Shown: positions 1 to 7,663 of the stretch, one piece after another | Layout of the letters: the number at the start of each line of letters is the position of its first letter | How positions within the stretch are numbered: position 1 is the stretch's first letter | Source: Levilactobacillus angrenensis | GTDB lineage: Bacteria > Bacillota > Bacilli > Lactobacillales > Lactobacillaceae | Length of the DNA: 42,732 bases | Direction of reading: 5' to 3' | Assembly (NCBI RefSeq): GCF_003946085.1 | Contig: NZ_RHOB01000020.1 | Location: 1-42,732, forward strand | The notes under the pieces: model-generated | Seen by the model: only the letters and a program-made list of their open reading frames with translations | Database searches by the model: none | What the model was told of the DNA's origin: nothing | Program-made: the position numbers and the translations under genes

Positions 1-31
1 CAGCGATAATTTCTGTGGTAAGTTCATTCAT
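1..31 (-). CDS. IS256-type transposase, first ten codons only
   Basis: On the minus strand an ATG at 31 follows AGGAGG (about 45-40) with normal spacing and opens MNELTTEIIA before the window ends. This N-terminus matches what I remember of Lactobacillus and Lactococcus IS256-type (mutator) DDE transposases, which excise and insert the element. Only ten residues are visible, so the family call rests on this short match plus the flanking terminus. The downstream neighbour is a transporter gene cut in half at the same junction, as expected for an insertion. Confidence 0.6.
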   Translation of the reverse strand, partial: MNELTTEIIA

Positions 32-146
32 GGGGAATGCCTCCTGTGATGTTTTCTGTGGTTACTAAATATCATAAGGGAAGGCATTCCCTATTTCTAT
101 ACAATTTAGAAATCTTTTGTGCGTTTACACAAGATATTTTACGCTC
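1..146 (-). mobile_element. 5' end of an IS256-family insertion sequence (cut by the window edge)
   Basis: The first ~146 bases read, on the minus strand, as the left end of an insertion sequence: an AT-rich terminus containing TTGTGTAAA, a short leader, an AGGAGG ribosome site and a transposase start at 31. From memory, TTGTGTAAA resembles the terminal repeats of IS256. The right boundary is placed at about 141-147, where recognisable transporter coding sequence begins. The exact terminus and target duplication cannot be fixed because the other end lies outside the window. A 9-bp inverted repeat (GGGAATGCC at 33-41, GGCATTCCC at 83-91) sits in the leader. Confidence 0.65.
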
Positions 147-933
147 TCTGTTCTTCGGTGCGTTTGCCAATCTGCGGGAAAAGGATGACATCGCCGATCA
201 ATCCGCCGATGCCCCAGAAATCAAAGGTCACCTGTCCATTGGGGAATCCTTGAAGGGCGCCGTTAAGAACAAGCCTTGGGTCGTTTTGAGTCTGAGTTTC
301 ATCCTGTTACAGACGTTCTGGGTTATCCGGATGCAAACGGCGGTCTACTACCTGACTTACGTTTACCGGCGGGCTGACCTGGTCGGCGCCTTCAACGGCC
401 TGGTTATCGTCGCGGTCATCGGGAACATTTCCATTCCATTCTTAAGTAAATTTATGAAGCACCGGAACGTTATGATTCTGTCGATGGCGGTCTTTGCGGT
501 TGGTGAAGCCATCATGCACTTCAAGAGTATTCCGCTTCTGTTTGCCGGCAACATCATTGCCTTGATTGCCATGGGGGCAGCGTTCTCCATCTCCTTCGTT
601 ATGATTGCGGATACGGTGGAATACGCCCGTTCGGAAATGCACATCGACGAACCCGGGATCCTGTCTTCCGTCCCAATGGTCGGCGCTAAATTAGGCATGG
701 GCTTCGGTGGCCTGGTTTCCGGTTGGCTACTGTCCTGGGGTGGCTTCCAAGCCACGGCCAAGATTCAAGGCGCCAAGGCGTTAACGGCCATCAGTACCAG
801 CTTCGTTTGGTTACCAATCATCTTAGCACTGGCAATCTTGGGCATCCTGTTTGTCTTCTACCAATTGGACGAAGACGAAATTGCCTCCGCCAAGGCAGTT
901 AGTACGGAAAAATTAGACGATGAAGATATTTAA
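145..933 (+). pseudogene. GPH-family sugar:cation symporter, C-terminal half (truncated by IS)
   Basis: About 262 residues of a glycoside-pentoside-hexuronide:cation symporter (MFS_2 type), a membrane protein importing a glycoside or pentose with a cation. Full members are about 450-480 residues; this begins in the central cytoplasmic loop (LFFGAFANLREK) and keeps roughly the last six membrane segments and a polar tail. The reading frame stays open upstream into the insertion sequence to an ATG at 37, but those residues (about 1-36) are IS-derived and not transporter-like. The N-terminal six helices and the cation-binding region are missing, so transport is not expected. The gene overlaps the following esterase by 14 bp, which suggests the two were once co-transcribed. 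The substrate is unknown; nearby esterase and GH65 genes hint at oligosaccharides or acetylated glycosides. Confidence 0.8.
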
Positions 934-1750
934 CTTCACGCTCGGCCAGCCGGACTTCCCGGTGACCGTCACCTACTATCAACCGGCCGCCATCGCTGAC
1001 TTTAACCAGCCACCGCGGCGGCCGTTGGTGATTCTACTGCCGGGGGGCGGCTACCGGTTCTACAGTGACCGGGAAAATGAAATCGTGGCGCTCCAGTACT
1101 TGGCGGCGGGCTATGCGGTGGCGGTCGTGGCTTACCGGCTAATTGACCAGCCACCGGTCTACCCGACGGCGCTATACCAACTGGCGCAGGTGGTTGCGGC
1201 ATTTCACCGACACGCTGAGACGTACGCCATCGATGCCCAGCGCATCCTACTCGTTGGCTTCTCGGCCGGGGGGCATTTGGCGGCGTTGTACGCGGACCTG
1301 TGGCCGCAGCTAGCGCAAACGTGTCGGGTGCCCAGTCGTGACTGTGCCGTTCAGGCCGTCGTGTTGGCCTATCCGGTCATCGGCTTGCGGCTGGGGTGGC
1401 CGCCTGATTCGGCCACGCGCCAAGCAATTAGCGGGACTTGGGACCTCACTGAAGCAGATCAATTGGTCACAAGCCAGAATCCACCGGCGTTCGTGTGGAC
1501 CACGGCGACCGACGAACTGGTGCCGCCACAAAACGCGCAGGCGTATGTACAAGCGCTCCAGCACGTGGGGGTGCCGGTGGCCTTCCACCTGTATCCGCGC
1601 GGGCCGCACGCCTTGAGCCTGGCCCGGTCCATCACGGCCTTTCCGGCGGGGACTGATCAGGATCCCACGTTTGGCGCCCGCTACGTCGAGCCAGAAGTCG
1701 CCACCTGGTTCCCAGCGCAACTGGCCTGGCTCCAGCGCGTGTTGGGGTAG
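920..1750 (+). CDS. alpha/beta-hydrolase esterase (acetyl-xylan-esterase-like, BD-FAE type)
   Basis: A 276-residue cytoplasmic alpha/beta hydrolase, probably removing acetyl or similar ester groups from sugars or small esters. Visible features are the oxyanion motif PGGGY (about 41-45), nucleophile elbow GFSAGG with Ser115, acid Asp198 in TATDEL, and His230 in RGPH. No signal peptide is seen. The start at 920 overlaps the preceding transporter remnant by 14 bp, so translation was probably coupled; with the transporter broken, its expression may now depend on read-through from the insertion sequence or an internal promoter. Codon use is very GC-rich. The exact substrate cannot be told. Confidence 0.8.
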   Translation: MKIFNFTLGQPDFPVTVTYYQPAAIADFNQPPRRPLVILLPGGGYRFYSDRENEIVALQYLAAGYAVAVVAYRLIDQPPVYPTALYQLAQVVAAFHRHAETYAIDAQRILLVGFSAGGHLAALYADLWPQLAQTCRVPSRDCAVQAVVLAYPVIGLRLGWPPDSATRQAISGTWDLTEADQLVTSQNPPAFVWTTATDELVPPQNAQAYVQALQHVGVPVAFHLYPRGPHALSLARSITAFPAGTDQDPTFGARYVEPEVATWFPAQLAWLQRVLG

Positions 1751-1754
1751 ATCT

Positions 1755-1939
1755 GCCTACCGTTCGCCAAATATGGGCTGGAACGCGGTAGGCGGACGGG
1801 GCGAGCCAAAGCCCGGTCTCGCCACCTCGCTTTGAGCCGAAGTTCGCGTCTCAAAGACGCCAGTTGCCTAAGCGGCATGAACCGCGCCGCTAAGGCAACT
1901 CCTACGGCTGAGCCCATATTTGGCGAACTCTCGGCTACA
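1755..1939. repeat. 185-bp structured dispersed repeat, copy A
   Basis: A GC-rich non-coding element that recurs at 42446-42630 with the same length and, by eye, about 85% identity. Its ends pair: GTTCGCCAAATATGGGCT (from 1762) is the exact reverse complement of AGCCCATATTTGGCGAAC near 1911-1928. Inside are further stems: GCCTACCG/CGGTAGGC, GGCGAG/CTCGCC, GCGTC-TCAAA-GACGC, and TTGCCTAAGCGGC against GCCGCTAAGGCAA with one mismatch. The left terminal arm lies in the loop of the GCCTACCG hairpin, so as RNA the two helices would form a pseudoknot. It could be a non-coding RNA, a MITE-like element or an extragenic palindrome; no coding function is likely. Confidence 0.85.
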
Positions 1940-2332
1940 GTGGTGTGAGTCAAACAGTGGTGAATGAGCCGACAGTCTTGCCGGAGGTCGGCAGGGTGGA
2001 GCCAGCTGTGACGACGGTGTTGGCTGAGGTCTTGTCTCAGCCTACAGCGTGGGGCGACTTGGGAGACTGGTGTATTTTGCCAGGCTGCCAAGCGAACCGG
2101 AAGCCCGCGCTTGGGCTGCAGGTGTCCCCCATAGCAGGCGGAACCCTGCCAGCCGCAGGCACAGGCGAGGAGCTCAATGAGACACCTGTTGGGTTTACAC
2201 CAGCAAAAATTGGTGGTAAAACGTAGCCAAGCGCACTAGGCAAATGGGGATTTACTAGGCGCTACCAGTTGGATGGGGCAATTGGCGCGAAACATTTCGG
2301 AGTAAAGTCATTTTTGAAAAGGGGTAATCATC
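1940..2332. other. non-coding hairpin-rich intergenic region
   Basis: No convincing gene; short open frames here lack ribosome sites and protein-like composition. Read as plus-strand RNA it contains consecutive small stems: TGCCG-gaggt-CGGCA (1979-1993), GGCTGAG/CTCAGCC (2022-2042), nested CTTGG..CTGG../CCAG..CCAAG (2058-2092), AGCCC/GGGCT (2102-2117), CAGGTGTC/GACACCTG (2119-2188) enclosing GCAGG/CCTGC, TTTACACC/GGTGGTAAA (2194-2220), and nested AGCGC/GCGCT (2230-2263) with a GGGG loop. It follows directly on repeat copy A, but this part is not repeated after copy B. It may be a structured RNA or the leader of the next gene. Confidence 0.4.
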
Positions 2333-3385
2333 ATGTTGAATGATACGACAACCAAACAGTCTTTGGGGTACAACGATGAGTTGCAGCGACTGCAGAACAT
2401 GCGTGTGACGAGCGTGGAAGATGGCGTGACCAGCTGGATCAAAGAGCGGGACCCCATCCATACGTTTGAGCCATTAGTTTGGGAGACTGTGGCGGAGATT
2501 GAAGAAAACCCGCAATTACCAACGGATCTCTTCAGCTTGCGGCAAGGGACGGAAACCTCGGGTCAACGGGACCTGACGAATGTAGAAATGAAAGTAGAAA
2601 TGCAACAAATCGTCTCCATGAACCGCCGTGTCCGGGTCATTCGAATTGCCCGGATGGACCGGCTGACCGCGGATAAGGCGCTGATTTATTTCCACGGTGG
2701 CGCTTACTACGGCGGAACGCCCGAGGATGTCTTGCTGGCTTTGAAGTTTGTGGCTGAACAAGCCAATTGCGTGGTCTACAACGTGGATTATGCGTTGGCC
2801 CCCGAGCAAGCTTACCCGGCTGGCATTCTCGATGGCTTAGCTGTAGTGGCGGCGATGACCAAGTCCTACTCAGAGATTTCGCTGGGTGGCGACTCTGCTG
2901 GCGGTTCGATTGCCTTGGCCGTCAGTCAGCTGTGCAAGTCCATGGGAATTTGCACGATTGCTAGTCACTTGTTGTTCTACCCGACGCTGATTCAGGGGTC
3001 GGATCTCAACGGGCCACTGTGGGACGACCGCAGCATTCCTATCATCGACGAGCAGCGAGACGCGTTACACCGCAGTTACCAATTGTTTGAACAGCTGGAC
3101 ACCATCATGAGCGGATACTACGTGGCGGACCAGCCGGTGGATTTGACGGCGCCACTGCTATCACCGTTATTGGCAGACCCCAAGACTTTCCACAAGGTCA
3201 CGGTGTTGGTCGGCGAATACGATCCGTTCCGGCTACAAGATGAGGCCTTTATCAAGAAGGTCGGCCAAGCCAACGATGACGCGACCTACTTCCGGTACGG
3301 CGGCATCAGCCACGCCTTCCTGAATTTCACGGGAAATGTACCAGCAGTGGAAGACGCCTTAGCGACGGCGGCACGATTGATTTAA
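2333..3385 (+). CDS. alpha/beta-hydrolase, hormone-sensitive-lipase family esterase
   Basis: A 350-residue cytoplasmic esterase or lipase of the HSL (Abhydrolase_3) group. The family signature HGGAYYGG (121-128) supplies the oxyanion hole; Ser188 lies in GGDSAGG, the acid is Asp297 in EYDPF, and the catalytic His327 is in ISHAF. An extra ~85-residue N-terminal stretch precedes the fold. The ATG at 2333 has GGGG-type ribosome-site bases (AAAAGGGG) about 9 nt upstream. It is followed 37 bp later by the GH65 gene, probably in one transcript. The acyl substrate is unknown. Confidence 0.85.
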   Translation: MLNDTTTKQSLGYNDELQRLQNMRVTSVEDGVTSWIKERDPIHTFEPLVWETVAEIEENPQLPTDLFSLRQGTETSGQRDLTNVEMKVEMQQIVSMNRRVRVIRIARMDRLTADKALIYFHGGAYYGGTPEDVLLALKFVAEQANCVVYNVDYALAPEQAYPAGILDGLAVVAAMTKSYSEISLGGDSAGGSIALAVSQLCKSMGICTIASHLLFYPTLIQGSDLNGPLWDDRSIPIIDEQRDALHRSYQLFEQLDTIMSGYYVADQPVDLTAPLLSPLLADPKTFHKVTVLVGEYDPFRLQDEAFIKKVGQANDDATYFRYGGISHAFLNFTGNVPAVEDALATAARLI

Positions 3386-3422
3386 CTATCAGGGCAAGTA
3401 ACAGTTATTGGGGGAGATTATT

Positions 3423-5627
3423 TTGACTTTACGCGACTACCATTTGACGTTACATGACGTAGCGGACCACCAACCAGAATACTTGGAAACGATCTTCTCG
3501 CTGGCTAACGGGCACTTCGGCGTCCGCGCCAATGACCCGATTACGGGCAATCCCATCACCGGGACGCTCATCAACGGGTTTTACGAAACGGCGCCTATCA
3601 CGTACGGTGAAGCGGGTATCGGCTACGCCACGCAACACCAGACAATTTTAAATTTACCCGACCTGCGGCACATCCACGTGGCCACCGCGACGGGGCATGA
3701 CTTCACGACCAGCGAGCGGACCGGTGTCGACCTAGATTTGACGACCGGCGCGCTGGTGGAACATTATACGTTGAAAACATTACAAGGCGAAACGATTACG
3801 CTAACGATGAAATCAGCCATCGGCCAAAAGCAAACGTCATTTTGGGCAGCTAGCTACCAGTTCACGGCGGGCAACTATACCGGCGGCCTGGTCGTCAGCA
3901 AGGCCATTGCGGTACCCGCCGAGGCTGAAGCCATCGTGTCCGCCGACCCACGGAAGACGCGGATGGCGGGGCTGCCGATTTGTGAGACCAAATTTGTCAG
4001 CCGCGACCTGCAGCGCTATCACGTGAAGACGCGGCAAACTAAACAGGCCGTGACGATTTACCTGGGTATTCTGACTGAGGGCGGCAGCCTGTTGCGGCAG
4101 GTGGTCGACCTCAGTGATGACAGCGACCACACCTTGACCTATGAAGTCTACGTGGGCGAGATGGGCCAACAAAATACCATCGACCCCGCCGCGCCGTTCA
4201 TGGCCAATTCCTTGTCCGCGTTGTTGGCGGACAGCCGCGACTTCTGGCAAGACGTGTGGAACCGCAGTGAAGTCACGGTTGGCGGCAATGATGAGTTGGA
4301 CTTAGCCATCCACTACAACCTGTTCCAGCTGAATCAAGCGGCTGGCCGGGATGGTCGGACCAACATTGCGGCTAAGGGCTTGAGCGGCTCGGGCTACGAA
4401 GGCCATTACTTCTGGGACACAGAAATGTACATGTTGCCATACTTCATTTACACGAACCAAAAGATGGCCCGGCAACTCCTGTTATACCGGTATCAAACGC
4501 TGCCGAAAGCCCGGCAACGGGCCCGGGCATTGGGCGTTTCACAAGGCGCGCTGTTTGCTTGGCGGACCATCAACGGGGAGGAAGCCTCAGCCTACTTCCC
4601 CGCTGGGACCGCCCAGTACCACATTGATGCGGACGTTGCCTACGCCGTGGGCAAGTACTATGAAATCACGCGAGACATCGACTTCATTGAGCAATGTGGC
4701 TTTGAAATGGTATTGGAAACGGCCCATTTCTGGGAGTCGTTTGGTTCCTGGCACCAAGTGGGGACGCAAAACCGGTTTGAATTTCACACGGTGACTGGCC
4801 CCGACGAGTACACGGCGTTGGTCAATAACAACTATTACACGAATCGGTTAGCTAAGCACAACTTTGAGTTGGTCATCTATTTGGCCCACGAAATCTTAAA
4901 GGACGACCCTCACGGTTTGGAGAAATTTGGCATCGGCACGCCGGACCTGGATGTCTTTGAAAATCTGGCCCGACACGTTTACCTGCCATACAGCCAGGAA
5001 TTACGGATCAACGAGCAGGATGACAGCTTCTTGAGTAAGCCTCGCTGGCCGGTCGACCGGTCAACACCGGAGAATTTCCCACTGTTGCTGCACTATCACC
5101 CGTTGACAATTTACCGCTACCAGATCGCCAAGCAAGCGGACACGCTACTAGCAGACTACCTGTTCCCAGAGGACTTGTCGGTCTCCCAATTGAAGCGCGA
5201 ATACCACTACTATGAGGGCGTTACGACCCATGATTCGTCGTTGTCCCGGTCCATCTTTAGCATCCTGGCCGCGCGGATGGGTGACCCAGAAAAGGCCTAC
5301 CATTACTTCATGGACACGGCGCAAATGGACCTAGTGAACTTGCAAAAGAATACGGCGGATGGCCTACATTTAGCCAATCTCGGCGGCAGCTGGTTGGCGT
5401 TAGTGGCTGGCTTCTCGGGCTTCTACGTCCAAGATGAAGTGGTCCACTTTGCCAATCACTTGCCTAAGGAAATTACCCGTCTGACCTACCGCATGAAGAT
5501 TGCGGAAAGTGTCTTGGAAATTGAATTGACAGCGACGACCACCAACGTCACGGTCATCAGCGGCCCCATTCCAACGTATGGTGTCAGCGTGAATGGCCAT
5601 CTGATCTCGCTGGAAAAGGTGAGCTAG
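3423..5627 (+). CDS. glycoside hydrolase family 65 phosphorylase (maltose/kojibiose/nigerose type)
   Basis: A 734-residue cytoplasmic inverting disaccharide phosphorylase, releasing beta-glucose 1-phosphate from an alpha-linked glucose disaccharide. The GH65 layout is complete: N-terminal beta-sandwich (about 1-270), (alpha/alpha)6 barrel with GYEGHYFWDTE (about 324-334), and the catalytic-acid motif VTGPDEY with Glu at about 462, followed by NNNYYTN. The usual family length is 750-770. The open frame begins at a TTG at 3408, but GGGGGAG (3410-3416) is well placed for the TTG at 3423, so I chose that. A beta-phosphoglucomutase gene, often adjacent, is absent here. The linkage (maltose, kojibiose, nigerose or trehalose) cannot be settled by reading. 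Confidence 0.85.
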   Translation: MTLRDYHLTLHDVADHQPEYLETIFSLANGHFGVRANDPITGNPITGTLINGFYETAPITYGEAGIGYATQHQTILNLPDLRHIHVATATGHDFTTSERTGVDLDLTTGALVEHYTLKTLQGETITLTMKSAIGQKQTSFWAASYQFTAGNYTGGLVVSKAIAVPAEAEAIVSADPRKTRMAGLPICETKFVSRDLQRYHVKTRQTKQAVTIYLGILTEGGSLLRQVVDLSDDSDHTLTYEVYVGEMGQQNTIDPAAPFMANSLSALLADSRDFWQDVWNRSEVTVGGNDELDLAIHYNLFQLNQAAGRDGRTNIAAKGLSGSGYEGHYFWDTEMYMLPYFIYTNQKMARQLLLYRYQTLPKARQRARALGVSQGALFAWRTINGEEASAYFPAGTAQYHIDADVAYAVGKYYEITRDIDFIEQCGFEMVLETAHFWESFGSWHQVGTQNRFEFHTVTGPDEYTALVNNNYYTNRLAKHNFELVIYLAHEILKDDPHGLEKFGIGTPDLDVFENLARHVYLPYSQELRINEQDDSFLSKPRWPVDRSTPENFPLLLHYHPLTIYRYQIAKQADTLLADYLFPEDLSVSQLKREYHYYEGVTTHDSSLSRSIFSILAARMGDPEKAYHYFMDTAQMDLVNLQKNTADGLHLANLGGSWLALVAGFSGFYVQDEVVHFANHLPKEITRLTYRMKIAESVLEIELTATTTNVTVISGPIPTYGVSVNGHLISLEKVS

Positions 5628-5654
5628 TGGCCGGCATAAGTAGAATAGAAATGA

Positions 5655-5696
5655 AAAGCAGCGACTCTCACGAGATTGGTCGGGAGTGGCTGCTTT
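5655..5696. terminator. hairpin between GH65 gene and convergent pseudogene
   Basis: AAAGCAGC (5655-5662) pairs with GCTGCTTT (5689-5696), and the stem continues imperfectly inward. It lies 28 bp after the GH65 stop and 8 bp beyond the end of the convergent pseudogene, so it may serve both directions. T tracts are short. Confidence 0.55.
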
Positions 5697-5703
5697 GGCG
5701 TGG

Positions 5704-6166
5704 TTAATGAACGCGATAGTAATAGCGAATGGCGTGTTGCATGGGGTGCTTAGGATTGAAAGTTGGGTAGTCGTTTCGCAGTGCTGACCGGCCGTGGTGT
5801 TTGACCTTCTTAAGTAAGTGATCGTCATTGCTTTGGCTCAGGCCAACGGACCAATACCCTTTGGCGTTCTTGTGCCTGCTGACGATGAGGGAAGTGATGC
5901 CCAGGCGTTTGTTGATCTTGTTACCGCGGGCCGTGTACGAAGCAGCCGTATTTTTGTGACCGTTTTTATGATAATTGGTCACGGTCAACGTGTACTTGGT
6001 GATTTTCAACCGGGCTTAAAGTGTTTTGCCGAGTTGTGAGTGAGCCAGGTACCGCGAAGTGACTGGGGGTGGTGACGTAGTGAGCGGCTGTGGCAGAGGT
6101 GCTGGTGGTCAGCTCTAAAATTCCCGTAGATAGCAGGACTAGTAGAACGGATCTTAAAAATGTCAT
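5704..6166 (-). pseudogene. small secreted FRGTW-type protein, two frameshifts
   Basis: The minus strand opens with a good ribosome site (GAGGAG) and ATG at 6166, then a signal peptide of about 28 residues ending ATA-A and a short segment ending PSHF (about 6058). The next recognisable segment, RGTWLTHNSAKHFKPG, is in a different frame (about 6056-6008). The rest, KITKYTLTV to YYYRV, is in the third frame (from about 6006 to 5704). Restoring one base at each junction would give a single secreted protein of about 150 residues carrying the F-RGTW then KITK-T pattern, the same layout as the intact protein at 9748-10245. Two single-base losses make this a decayed gene unless they are sequencing errors. 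Confidence 0.7.
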
Positions 6167-6360
6167 GGTGATTTCTCCTCAGATGATAGGCTCAATATAC
6201 CATAGGAAACTTGATTTCTGAGAAACTAACAAGGGGATTGACTGGACGTCTGGGTCATCAGGTGAGCTGGTAATCTAAATCAGATATGATATACTATTTG
6301 CATGAAAAATCAGGCGGTAAGTACCGCAATGGCCCGCCCGAGATAGGAGACCGACGCTTC

Positions 6361-7437
6361 ATGAATGACGTTATCGACTACTTCCAGTCCATTAAGATTC
6401 GGGGGATGGGCTGGATTCTATTAGGTTGCTTATATCTATTCGCCAACCAACCCCTCCTGATCATCGTTTACCTCTACATCGCGGCGGTGATGGTCTTGCG
6501 TACCTGGCTGGCCAATTTTCCCCACTTAGCCAAGGTTGGCTTGACTGCGGTGTATGGGCTCTTGATGGTGATTCAGATCGTCTTTGTTTCGGTTGGGGTC
6601 TTTCCGTTACGCGGCTTCTTTCCCGCTTATTTGCTAGCTAAATTAGTAGGAGTGCTGCTAGTCGTTTTGCCGCTATGGGTGGAACGATTTGTGACGACCA
6701 ACAATCAGACCGTCTTTTACCTGCCCACGGTGGAGGAGGCCGCTACGGTCAGCTTTGATGAGTTGCGACAGAGCGCTGACAAGCTCAACGACCTCTTTAA
6801 TAGCGCCACCGAGGCTAGAGAAAAGGTGTCCGTTGACCACGTGAAGACCATCATCGAGGACTTACCGCGCCACAGCGCCGTTCATTACATCAACCACGGG
6901 ACCTTGACGCCGGCTTACTTTGCCGCGGTTCAGGCCACGATGACGGATGCACGCATCTACTTAGCGGTTTCGAATACCGGGAGTGCGGCTAGCGAGATGA
7001 TTTCCGTGTTCACGCGCAAGCAGTTCAACCACGTGTCGCTGGCATTTGACCGGGACTTGAAGACCATCATCAGTTACAACGGTGGCGATAACGTCTATCC
7101 ACCCGGCATGAATGCCGAGACACTGGAGTTTTTCCATCAAAAGGCGGGTGCGTCACTGTTGGTCTACAGCCTACCGGTGACACTTGGCCAAAAGCAGGCC
7201 ATAGCCGATAAGATTGCCGAAATCAACCGCGAGGGTAGCGCCTACAACATGATTGGCTTGGTATCCAAGCACTCCGCCAAGCCCAATATCATGTTTTGCT
7301 CGCAGTTCGTGTACACGATGCTCAAACAAGCGGGGGTCGCCTATTTCGAGATGAAACCTGGTGAGGTCCGCCCGACGGATTTGATTGAACAAGATTATTA
7401 TAAAAAATTGAAATTTGAGTATGAATTAAAATTTTAA
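6361..7437 (+). CDS. membrane-anchored NlpC/P60-like (YiiX/YebB-type) protein
   Basis: A 358-residue protein with about four N-terminal hydrophobic segments (about 15-115), a charged linker with coiled-coil character (about 125-165), and a C-terminal papain-like domain resembling the YiiX group of NlpC/P60 proteins. His lies in FNHVSLAFD and Cys in MFCSQFVYTML; their His-before-Cys order is the permuted one typical of that group. It may be a cysteine peptidase, amidase or lipid-acting enzyme on the inner face of the membrane. The open frame extends to an ATG at 6286, but that overlaps TATACT, a likely -10; the ATG at 6361 has AGGAG 11 nt upstream and is preferred. Substrate unknown. Confidence 0.65.
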   Translation: MNDVIDYFQSIKIRGMGWILLGCLYLFANQPLLIIVYLYIAAVMVLRTWLANFPHLAKVGLTAVYGLLMVIQIVFVSVGVFPLRGFFPAYLLAKLVGVLLVVLPLWVERFVTTNNQTVFYLPTVEEAATVSFDELRQSADKLNDLFNSATEAREKVSVDHVKTIIEDLPRHSAVHYINHGTLTPAYFAAVQATMTDARIYLAVSNTGSAASEMISVFTRKQFNHVSLAFDRDLKTIISYNGGDNVYPPGMNAETLEFFHQKAGASLLVYSLPVTLGQKQAIADKIAEINREGSAYNMIGLVSKHSAKPNIMFCSQFVYTMLKQAGVAYFEMKPGEVRPTDLIEQDYYKKLKFEYELKF

Positions 7438-7449
7438 GTGCAGTCAATC

Positions 7450-7489
7450 ATGTGTGTCGCCAACGCCCAGTTGGTTACACACGTTTTTT
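7450..7489 (+). terminator. rho-independent terminator
   Basis: GTGTGT..CCAAC (7452-7465) pairs with GTTGG..ACACAC (7470-7482) and is followed by a T run (7484-7489), just after the stop of the membrane NlpC/P60-like gene. Confidence 0.75.
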
Positions 7490-7570
7490 GGCGAATTGGA
7501 AGCACAGAGGTGGGTGGAATTTTTGGCAAATAGGCGTTGTGCTCCGGTAGACTTTATGCTAAATTTATAC

Positions 7571-7586
7571 ATGTAAGCGCTTGCTA
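7571..7586 (+). promoter_or_regulatory. cre-like site upstream of secreted phosphatase-fold gene
   Basis: ATGTAAGCGCTTGCTA matches the catabolite-responsive element consensus except at two right-arm positions. It lies about 50 bp upstream of a TATAAT (7634-7639), so CcpA could act here as activator or repressor. GGAGGAG at 7653-7659 is the ribosome site of the next gene. Confidence 0.45.
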
Positions 7587-7663
7587 AAACGTTTAACCTG
7601 GCTGACTAAGCCGGCAATTTTAGTGATAGTTCTTATAATTTTATACATATACGGAGGAGATTC

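Noticed and set aside
1945..2226. 93-codon open frame in the hairpin-rich intergenic region
   Set aside because: No ribosome site, low-complexity translation and strong overlap with RNA-like stems; treated as non-coding.
5818..6039. 73-codon plus-strand frame opposite the FRGTW pseudogene
   Set aside because: Antisense to a segment with clear signal peptide and family motif; no ribosome site.
6838..7040. Other CACGTG-containing sequences as extra parS sites (also near 4020, 9731, 23167)
   Set aside because: They match only the inner six to eight bases and lack the TGTT/AACA arms.
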